A DNA stretch of 17,815 nt from Agaricicola taiwanensis_A (GTDB lineage Bacteria; Pseudomonadota; Alphaproteobacteria; Rhizobiales; Methylopilaceae), in the NCBI GenBank assembly GCA_040394255.1, contig JBEBSP010000042.1:1-17815 (forward strand), in the 5' to 3' direction. The notes under the pieces are model-generated. The model made no database searches and had not been told where the DNA came from. It worked only from the letters and a program-made list of their open reading frames with translations. Positions within the stretch are counted from its first letter, which is position 1, and every line of letters begins with the position of its first letter. The position numbers were made by a program, and so were the translations under genes. Positions 12,734 through 17,815 of this stretch are shown here, piece after piece.

Positions 12734-14962
12734 CTACGGCCGCCCGGCCTGCGCGCCGGAGCCGGGCAGGGACCGCCCCGTGAGCTGCGCCGACGACATG
12801 CCGCCGCCCAGGTTGAGTTCGCTGACATGGGGGGAGCGCGCGGTCCTCATGCGGTTGGAGACATCGCGCAGCACATCCGCCGAGCGGCGCGACAATCCGC
12901 TGCCCTGCAGCGGGCCAAGATCGGCCTCGACCCGCGCCACGGCCGCTCCTGTGCTGCCCTGGCTGGAGACGCCCGCGATGGGAGTGGGGGTCTCGATGTC
13001 GCGATGGGCGAAGGTCATGATCTGCTGCCAGGTCATGGCCGGCAGCGAGCCGCCGGTCATATCGCGCGTGCCGGTGAAGTTGTCGTTGCCATACCAGACG
13101 CCACCGACGAAATCGCCGGTGAAGCCGACGAACCATGCGTCGCGGTAGGCCTGGCTGGTGCCGGTCTTGCCGGCTGCGCGGAAACCGCGCGGCAGGATCG
13201 CGCGTCGCCCGGTGCCGTTCTCGACGACGTTGACCAGCATGGTGTTTATTTCGGCGACCGTCTTGGCCGGCACGATCTGGGGGGTGGACTGGGAGCCCGC
13301 ATCATAGCGCCAGACGCGCTCGCCCCGCGCGGTCCAGACCTCCAGCACGGTGTGCGGCACGTTGAGGCGACCGCCGTTGGCCAGTGTGCCATAGCCGGAG
13401 GTCATGTCCATGACGGTGACCTCGGACACGCCGAGGGCGATCGCCTGGATCGGCCGGAGTGGGGTGCGTATGCCCATGCTCTGCGCCATGTCCATGACAG
13501 TGTCACGGCCGATCGCCTGCGCCAGCTGGACGGGAATGGTGTTGATGGATCTCGTCAGCGCGGTCGTCAGGGTGACGCGCCCCGCATAGGAGCGGCCGTA
13601 GTTCTGCGGCGACCAGCGCCCCAGCGTGATCGGCCGGTCGACGACGATGCTGTCCGGCGCGAAGCCGTGCATCAGCGCGGCGGTATAGACGAAGGTCTTG
13701 AAGGATGATCCGGGCTGGCGCTGCGCCGAAGTGGCCCGGTTGAACTGGCTGGCCGAATAGTCGCGCCCGCCGACCATGGCGCGCACCAGGCCCGACGGCT
13801 CCATGATGACCGTCGCCGCCTGGCCGACGCCGTACCGCTGGCCGTATTGGCGCAGCATGGATTCGACCGTGGCTTCCGCGTGGCTTTGCAACGGGCTGTC
13901 GAGCGCGGTGCGGATCACCAGAGTGCGCTCGGAGCCGAAGGCGCCTTCCTGGGCCATGCGGTTGACCTCGGAGAAGGCCCAGTCGAGGAAGTAATCCGGG
14001 CTGGCGCCACGGGCGCGCGCCACCGGTGTCGCCGGGTTGGTCCGCGCGGCATGGACCTGGCCCTCGGTCATGAATCCGCCGTCGACCATGTTGGTCAGCA
14101 CCTGGTTGGCGCGGGCGCGCGAGGCGGCGATGTCCACATGGGGAGCATATTTCGTCGGCGCCTTGAACATGCCGGCAAGCATGGCCGATTCCGCCAGCGT
14201 CACATCGCGCGCGGATTTGCCGAAGTAATACTGGGAGGCCGCCTCCACGCCGAAGGCCCCGCCGCCCAGATAGGCACGGTCGAGGTAGAGCTTCAGGATT
14301 TCGGACTTGCTCAGGTTGGCTTCCAGCCAGAAGGCCAGGAACAGCTCCTTGATCTTGCGCTCCAGCGTGCGTTCGTTGGTCAGGAACAGGTTCTTCGCCA
14401 ATTGCTGGGTGATCGACGACCCACCCTGGACGACGCCGTTGGCGCGGGCGTTTTCGGCCATGGCGCGGATGGTTCCGCCGATGTCGATGCCGAAGTGGCT
14501 CCAGAACCGCCGGTCCTCGGTCGCCAGGGTGGCGGAGATCAGGTGGTCGGGCAGCTCCTTCAGGGGAACCGCGTCCGATTGCAGGATTCCGCGCTTGCCG
14601 ATTTCCTTGCCGTTACGGTCGAGGAAGGTGACCGCGAGGTCTGCTTTTGCAAGGAAATCGTCGGTGGTGACGCGGAAGGCCGGCTGGGCCAGGGCGAGCA
14701 TGGCGAAAGCGCCCAGCACACCCCAGGTAAAGCCCTCGGAACCGGCCTCGAAGAACCATCGTTTCCAGCCACGGACGCGGAAGCGATCGAAACTGTCGCG
14801 CACCCCTTCCCAGCCGGAGAACAATCGCAGCCAGACATCGTAGACGGTGGAATCGATCCATGCGTCGGCCGCAAGAAGCCGCCGCTTCAGCCGCCCGGAC
14901 CGCATCTTGAACAAACCGCCGCCCACCCGAAGCTCCGTATCGCACGAGACACGGGACCCCAT
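12734..14962 (-). CDS. Class A penicillin-binding protein (PBP1A-like glycosyltransferase/transpeptidase)
   Basis: A bifunctional peptidoglycan synthase anchored in the inner membrane. After a basic cytosolic tail, a membrane helix lies near residues 78-95 (FTWGVLGAFAMLALAQPAF). The GT51 domain (about 105-290) has catalytic Glu149 in LATEDRRFWSHFG, plus GGSSITQQLAKNLFL and the KIKELFLAFWLE stretch. The transpeptidase domain carries Ser419 of SSFK, Ser472 of SIN and Lys599 of KTGTSQ. The C-terminal 80 residues are low in complexity. At 742 residues it is typical of the alphaproteobacterial PBP1A-type family. The start may be ATG 14962 or the ATG at 14905 (MRSGRLKRRLLAADAW); neither has a strong ribosome site. 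It heads the operon with DUF1214, DUF1254 and maa. Confidence 0.93.
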   Translation of the reverse strand: MGSRVSCDTELRVGGGLFKMRSGRLKRRLLAADAWIDSTVYDVWLRLFSGWEGVRDSFDRFRVRGWKRWFFEAGSEGFTWGVLGAFAMLALAQPAFRVTTDDFLAKADLAVTFLDRNGKEIGKRGILQSDAVPLKELPDHLISATLATEDRRFWSHFGIDIGGTIRAMAENARANGVVQGGSSITQQLAKNLFLTNERTLERKIKELFLAFWLEANLSKSEILKLYLDRAYLGGGAFGVEAASQYYFGKSARDVTLAESAMLAGMFKAPTKYAPHVDIAASRARANQVLTNMVDGGFMTEGQVHAARTNPATPVARARGASPDYFLDWAFSEVNRMAQEGAFGSERTLVIRTALDSPLQSHAEATVESMLRQYGQRYGVGQAATVIMEPSGLVRAMVGGRDYSASQFNRATSAQRQPGSSFKTFVYTAALMHGFAPDSIVVDRPITLGRWSPQNYGRSYAGRVTLTTALTRSINTIPVQLAQAIGRDTVMDMAQSMGIRTPLRPIQAIALGVSEVTVMDMTSGYGTLANGGRLNVPHTVLEVWTARGERVWRYDAGSQSTPQIVPAKTVAEINTMLVNVVENGTGRRAILPRGFRAAGKTGTSQAYRDAWFVGFTGDFVGGVWYGNDNFTGTRDMTGGSLPAMTWQQIMTFAHRDIETPTPIAGVSSQGSTGAAVARVEADLGPLQGSGLSRRSADVLRDVSNRMRTARSPHVSELNLGGGMSSAQLTGRSLPGSGAQAGRP

Positions 14963-15043
14963 CCCGTGCTTAGTACCCGCGATCCACTGTCATCGCGCGG
15001 CGCGGGCGCGCGCGCAAGGGCCGCCGATCATCTTTAGGGGATA

Positions 15044-15051
15044 TTAACCAT
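15044..15051 (+). promoter_or_regulatory. TTAACCAT, CtrA half-site-like word at the YcgN-family start
   Basis: The 8-base word equals the known CtrA half-site TTAACCAT. It overlaps the start codon at 15050, so it may be chance, but it sits in the 87-base divergent gap between the PBP operon and the YcgN-family gene. Confidence 0.2.
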
Positions 15052-15508
15052 GTCGTTCTGGCGCGAAAAGCCACTGGAGGCCATGAGCGTCGAAGAATGG
15101 GAGAGCCTTTGCGACGGCTGCGGCCGATGCTGCCTCGTGAAGCTGGAGGACGAGGATACGGGCAAGATCCATTTCACCTCGGTCGGCTGCACGCTGCTGG
15201 ACGGGGCGACCTGCGCCTGCCGGGATTATCCCAACCGCTCCGACAAGGTGCCCGACTGCGTGCGCCTGACCCCGCAGGTGGTGCGTGAACTGGGCTGGCT
15301 GCCGGTGACCTGCGCCTACCGGCTGGTGGCCGAGGGCAAGGACCTGGCCTGGTGGCACCCGCTTGTGTCCGGCGATCCGGAAACCGTGCATCGGGCGGGC
15401 GTCTCGGTGCGGGACCGGGTCGACGCCTCCGAGGATGATGTCCCCATGGTGGACCTGGTGGACTACATCACGCAGTGGCCCGCGAAATGGCCGAAGCGGG
15501 CACGGTGA
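15050..15508 (+). CDS. YcgN/UPF0260-family cysteine cluster protein
   Basis: A 152-residue cytosolic protein of the YcgN (UPF0260) family, whose conserved Cys set probably binds zinc or an iron-sulfur cluster; function is not established. Cysteines are in SLCDGCGRCCLVKLED (residues 21-28), SVGCTLLDGATCACRDYPNR and VPDCVRLTP, then VTCAYRL. The C-terminus DLVDYITQWPAKWPKR is also typical. The length is normal. AGGGGAT stands 8 bases before the ATG. It is divergent from the PBP operon. Confidence 0.9.
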   Translation: MSFWREKPLEAMSVEEWESLCDGCGRCCLVKLEDEDTGKIHFTSVGCTLLDGATCACRDYPNRSDKVPDCVRLTPQVVRELGWLPVTCAYRLVAEGKDLAWWHPLVSGDPETVHRAGVSVRDRVDASEDDVPMVDLVDYITQWPAKWPKRAR

Positions 15509-15583
15509 CGCGCCGCGCCGAACGAAGGAAAAATATCCTTTAGCGCGCCGTGCGGTAAAACAGCGGTCAAGCGTGCGCCTCGC

Positions 15584-15607
15584 GAAAGCTCAAGAGTATG
15601 AGCTTTC
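15584..15607 (+). terminator. Hairpin downstream of the YcgN-family gene, possible terminator
   Basis: A perfect 9-bp stem (15584-15592 with 15599-15607) closes a 6-base loop, 76 bases after the stop. Only TT follows, so as an intrinsic terminator it would be weak; it may instead be a protein-binding palindrome. Confidence 0.35.
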
Positions 15608-15671
15608 TTAAGCATTGCTCGGAAAGAGGCTGGCGACGGAAGGCGGCGTGTCATGGCGATGTCGTGGATTT

Positions 15672-15716
15672 TTTAGGAAAAAAAGCATTGACAGCGTTAC
15701 GCTGGTTCGCTATGGT
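15672..15716 (+). promoter_or_regulatory. Orphan sigma70-like promoter P1 with TTTAGGAAAA element
   Basis: TTGACA (15688-15693) and TATGGT (15711-15716) are 17 bases apart, a near-ideal sigma70 arrangement. TTTAGGAAAA (15672-15681) lies 6 bases before the -35. No gene begins soon after; the next real start is over 300 bases away. The transcript would begin near 15723 and pass the 15824-15859 inverted repeat, so a small RNA or a long leader is possible. Confidence 0.6.
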
Positions 15717-15823
15717 TTCATCACTCTCCACACATGCGGATATTTTCAGGCAGCGGAAGATGCAATCTCAGGTAGATAATTTCCCGCGAGTGACGTGAGA
15801 AAAATAGCCGGCACTGTCTGATA

Positions 15824-15865
15824 AATGCACTGATATTTTGCAACCTTAAATAGTGCATTAGTTTT
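15824..15865 (+). repeat. 8-bp inverted repeat with 20-base spacer, then GTTTT
   Basis: AATGCACT (15824-15831) is answered by AGTGCATT (15852-15859), followed by AGTTTT. It could fold as a long-loop hairpin ending a short P1 transcript, or form two half-sites of an operator between the two promoters. Confidence 0.4.
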
Positions 15866-15919
15866 CAGCACAGGCGGATCGACTCGAAAAAACCCATAGT
15901 TGTATGCGAGTTGCAACAG

Positions 15920-15944
15920 TTTCCTATGATTTTACTTTAGGAAA
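15920..15944. promoter_or_regulatory. Inverted repeat operator candidate upstream of P2
   Basis: TTTCCTA (15920-15926) and TAGGAAA (15938-15944) form a perfect 7-bp inverted repeat with an 11-base spacer, ending 7 bases before the -35 of P2. The right arm is part of the element shared with P1; P1 lacks the left arm. Placement just upstream of -35 fits an activator site. Confidence 0.45.
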
Positions 15945-15981
15945 ATAGTCCTTGACAAACGTAACGGTCTATCGTTAACAT
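15936..15981 (+). promoter_or_regulatory. Sigma70-like promoter P2 for the terminase genes
   Basis: TTGACA (15952-15957) is followed after 18 bases by TAACAT (15976-15981). TTTAGGAAAA (15936-15945) lies exactly 6 bases before the -35, as at P1. The first gene starts about 75 bases downstream with a good ribosome site, so P2 is the likely promoter of the HTH-terminase unit. Confidence 0.55.
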
Positions 15982-15989
15982 CTCGTTAG
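15975..15989 (+). promoter_or_regulatory. CtrA-box-like site TTAA-N7-TTAG over the P2 -10 region
   Basis: TTAA (15975-15978), seven bases, TTAG (15986-15989) matches the CtrA consensus TTAA-N7-TTAA in 7 of 8 fixed bases. It overlaps the P2 -10. CtrA is known to influence GTA expression in several alphaproteobacteria, which makes the site plausible; binding here is not shown. Confidence 0.35.
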
Positions 15990-16055
15990 TCTCAAGAAAT
16001 GTGAACCCTGTCCTGTGGCTTTCCGCCATGCGTATCCGTTTCGAGGTGAAGACTC

Positions 16056-16700
16056 ATGCCCATGCAGCGCATCCACATCGACGAGAAGACCGTCACGAAA
16101 GCCCGTCATCTTTATGAGAACACCAAGGTTCCGGTGATCGAAATCGCCGACATGATGAAAGTATCGGAACGCACCCTGCACAAAAGACGCTCCGAATGGG
16201 GCTGGCGCAGGAGGGTGGACTGCGCCGCCGAACTGAAGGCGCGGATCGCGGTGGCCGCCGCACTGGCTCTTCCGGACCCCGCGCCGGTCTTCGATCTTCC
16301 GCCCGTCGGCGATGCCGCGCCTTCGATCGAACGGCTCATGGAAACCCAAGATGAGCCCCAGGCGGAGAAGACGGAGCGCTTCGACGTGGTCAAGCGCATC
16401 CGCGGCACCATCGAGCGCGAGGTCGTGGCGGTGGAGCTGGTGTTGCGCCGGATACCCTCCGGCCTGGTCCGTTCGGAGGCCGGCGAGCGCGCCGCCCGCA
16501 CGCTGGCCACGCTGGTGCGCACCCTCAACGAACTCAAGCGGCTCGAAGCCGGAGACAGCGATGGCCAAGAGGACGACTGCCCGCGCGACATCGGAGCCCT
16601 GCGCGCGGCGCTTGCGGACAAGCTTGAGCGGCTTAAGCGTGAAGTCGAGGGAAAGCCTCCTCTCAAGTCTCACCCCCGCCGAGATCGCCGCCCTCGCTGA
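16056..16700 (+). CDS. HTH protein, candidate small terminase subunit (GTA g1-like)
   Basis: A 214-residue protein placed directly before the large terminase. Residues 11-52 form a helix-turn-helix (KARHLYENTKVPVIEIADMM, then VSERTLHKRRSEWGWRRR), like the DNA-recognition part of small terminases. A Pro-rich linker (about 73-100) leads to a helical segment (RFDVVKRIRGTIEREVVAVE, AARTLATLVRTLNELKRLEAG) that may oligomerise, ending PRDIGALRAALADKLERLKRE. Similar proteins precede GTA terminases in related genomes, from memory. GAGGTGA lies 6 bases before the ATG. Its 3' end overlaps the terminase frame by about 62 bases. It could instead be a regulator of the cluster. Confidence 0.7.
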   Translation: MPMQRIHIDEKTVTKARHLYENTKVPVIEIADMMKVSERTLHKRRSEWGWRRRVDCAAELKARIAVAAALALPDPAPVFDLPPVGDAAPSIERLMETQDEPQAEKTERFDVVKRIRGTIEREVVAVELVLRRIPSGLVRSEAGERAARTLATLVRTLNELKRLEAGDSDGQEDDCPRDIGALRAALADKLERLKREVEGKPPLKSHPRRDRRPR

Positions 16701-17815
16701 GGACTGGCACGTCTGGGCGCGCGACGAACAGCTGCCGCCCGACAAGGCGCAAGGCGGCGGCGACTGGACGCTCTGGCTGTTCCTCGGAGGTCGCGGCGCG
16801 GGCAAGACCCGTGCCGGGGCCGAATGGGTGAGGGGGCTGGCGCTCGGCCGCCCGCCCTTCGCCGACAGGCCCGTTGAGCGCATCGCGCTCGTCGGCGAGA
16901 CGGCGGCGGACGTGCGCGAGGTCATGGTCGAGGGCGCCTCGGGCATCCTGAGCGTCCACGGCCGCCACGAGCGGCCCGAATGGAGCCCGACGCGCAAGCG
17001 TCTGGAATGGAGGAACGGCGCCATCGCGCAGGCCTTTTCCGCCGAGGACCCCGAAGGCCTGCGCGGCCCGCAGTTCGGCGCCGCCTGGTCGGACGAACTC
17101 GCCAAATGGCGGCATCTTGAGGAGACCTGGGACATGCTGCAATTCGGACTGAGGCTGGGTCTGAAGCCCCGCCAGATGGCGACCACCACGCCCAAGCCGC
17201 TCGGCCTGTTGAAGAAATTGCTGGCCGATCCGGCGAGCGCGGTGACCCGCGCCGCCACCCACGCCAACGCCCACAATCTGGCCCCCACCTTCCTCGAAGC
17301 CATCGTCGGCAAATACGCCGGCACCCGGCTGGGGCGGCAGGAACTGGACGGCGAGATCGTCGAGGACCGCCCCGACGCGCTCTGGTCGCGCGACCTGATG
17401 GAGGCCGTCCGGCTGGACGCCGCGCCGGAGCTGAAGCGCATCGTGGTGGCGGTCGACCCTCCGGCCGGAGGAAAGCGCGGCGACGCCTGCGGCATCGTCG
17501 TGGCGGGCCTCGGGTCCGACGGCCACGGCTATGTGCTGGAGGACGCGACGGTGGACACGGGCCGCCCGGACATCTGGGCGGCGAAGGCGGTGGCGGCCTG
17601 GCGGGCGCATGGCGCCGACGCGTTGGTGGCCGAGGCCAACCAGGGCGGCGAGATGGTCAGGAGCGTGATCGCGCAGGCCGACCCGCAGATTCCGGTGACG
17701 CTGGTCCACGCCACGCGCGGAAAATGGCTGCGCGCCGAGCCGGTGGCGCAGCTCTATGCGCAGGGCCGCGTGAAGCATGTGGGGCCGCATCCCGGCCTTG
17801 AGGACCAGATGTGCG
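16639..17815 (+). CDS. Phage/GTA-type large terminase subunit (partial, runs off the window)
   Basis: The DNA-packaging motor ATPase and nuclease of a gene transfer agent or prophage. About 392 residues are visible with no stop. The ATPase shows Walker A GGRGAGKTRAGAEW (Lys56) and Walker B FGAAWSDELAKW (Asp152, Glu153), then ATTTPKPLGLLKKL, a motif III region. The nuclease domain opens with VVAVDPPAGG (Asp273) and has ADALVAEANQGGEMV. The family is the one found in alphaproteobacterial GTA clusters (DNA-packaging protein g2). The start is uncertain: GTG 16639 gives MKSRESLLSSLTPAEIAALA, close to the family; TTG 16624 and ATG 16561 are in frame but overlap the upstream gene more. Confidence 0.9.
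   Translation, partial: MKSRESLLSSLTPAEIAALAEDWHVWARDEQLPPDKAQGGGDWTLWLFLGGRGAGKTRAGAEWVRGLALGRPPFADRPVERIALVGETAADVREVMVEGASGILSVHGRHERPEWSPTRKRLEWRNGAIAQAFSAEDPEGLRGPQFGAAWSDELAKWRHLEETWDMLQFGLRLGLKPRQMATTTPKPLGLLKKLLADPASAVTRAATHANAHNLAPTFLEAIVGKYAGTRLGRQELDGEIVEDRPDALWSRDLMEAVRLDAAPELKRIVVAVDPPAGGKRGDACGIVVAGLGSDGHGYVLEDATVDTGRPDIWAAKAVAAWRAHGADALVAEANQGGEMVRSVIAQADPQIPVTLVHATRGKWLRAEPVAQLYAQGRVKHVGPHPGLEDQMC

Larger units (their letters stand above)
15509..16055. other. 547-bp AT-rich non-coding island before the terminase genes
   Basis: No convincing gene is seen here. Base composition drops sharply below that of the flanking genes. The stretch holds a 9-bp stem hairpin (15584-15607), two sigma70-like promoters sharing one upstream element, an 8-bp inverted repeat with a 20-base spacer (15824-15831 and 15852-15859) followed by GTTTT, and a 7-bp inverted repeat (15920-15926 and 15938-15944). 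A 66-codon frame at 15598-15798 runs across the first promoter and looks like chance. Confidence 0.75.

Noticed and set aside
12203..13708. 501-codon + strand open frame opposite DUF1214 and PBP genes
   Set aside because: It lies antisense to genes with clear motifs and crosses a gene boundary; low-complexity composition.
13847..15037. 396-codon + strand open frame opposite the PBP N-terminal half
   Set aside because: Antisense to the GT51 domain with its conserved residues; no domain of its own.
15598..15798. 66-codon + strand frame inside the AT-rich island
   Set aside because: It spans promoter P1, has no ribosome site and no conserved-looking sequence.
15975..17495. 506-codon - strand frame opposite the HTH and terminase genes
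   Set aside because: Runs across P2 and antisense to Walker motifs; Ser/Arg/Pro-rich shadow.
1..17815. CRISPR arrays, tRNA or rRNA genes
   Set aside because: No regularly spaced repeats, no cloverleaf-like sequences with CCA-end context and no rRNA-like stretches were noticed on either strand.

Overview
The window looks like a chromosomal segment of a GC-rich alphaproteobacterium, most probably of the order Hyphomicrobiales (Rhizobiales). Pointers are a MucR/Ros-type regulator, a DUF6456 protein, a SufE - DivJ-like kinase - peptidoglycan-binding - DUF1491 - DUF2336 neighbourhood, paired DUF1214/DUF1254 proteins beside a class A penicillin-binding protein, a YcgN-type cysteine-cluster protein and an alphaproteobacterial GTA-type terminase. 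No rRNA, tRNA or CRISPR array was seen. Assignments come from reading the translations; no database was searched.

Layout. 1-684: a decayed IS5-family (IS427-like) transposase ending against a bidirectional terminator. 732-3085: Fe-type superoxide dismutase (-), a proline-rich two-TM protein (+) that overlaps an isochorismatase-family hydrolase (-) tail to tail, and methionine sulfoxide reductase B (-); the last two form an operon. 3463-5582: mucR, a small unknown gene, a DUF6456 protein, and sufE. 5583-8852: a possible tiny membrane protein, then a + strand run of a DivJ-like membrane histidine kinase, a membrane-anchored double peptidoglycan-binding protein and a DUF1491 protein. 8860-11033: a DUF2336 protein (-), then a small reading frame coupled to a lipoprotein (+). 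11052-14962: a - strand operon running PBP1A-like enzyme > DUF1214 > DUF1254 > maltose-acetyltransferase-like hexapeptide enzyme. 15050-15508: YcgN-family protein (+). 15509-16055: a 547-bp AT-rich non-coding island. 16056-17815: an HTH protein (candidate small terminase) and a large terminase running off the window, the likely start of a gene transfer agent (GTA) or prophage packaging cluster.

How the genes fit together. sod and msrB handle oxidative damage, and SufE serves Fe-S assembly. The DivJ-like kinase points to CtrA-type cell-cycle control. The PBP operon and the peptidoglycan-binding protein act on the envelope. The most interesting region is the AT-rich island: two sigma70-like promoters 264 bp apart carry the same upstream element (TTTAGGAAAA, 6 nt, TTGACA). 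The second one, in front of the terminase genes, also overlaps a near-consensus CtrA box (TTAA-N7-TTAG) and has an inverted repeat just upstream. This suggests dedicated control of the packaging cluster, perhaps with a small RNA made from the first promoter.
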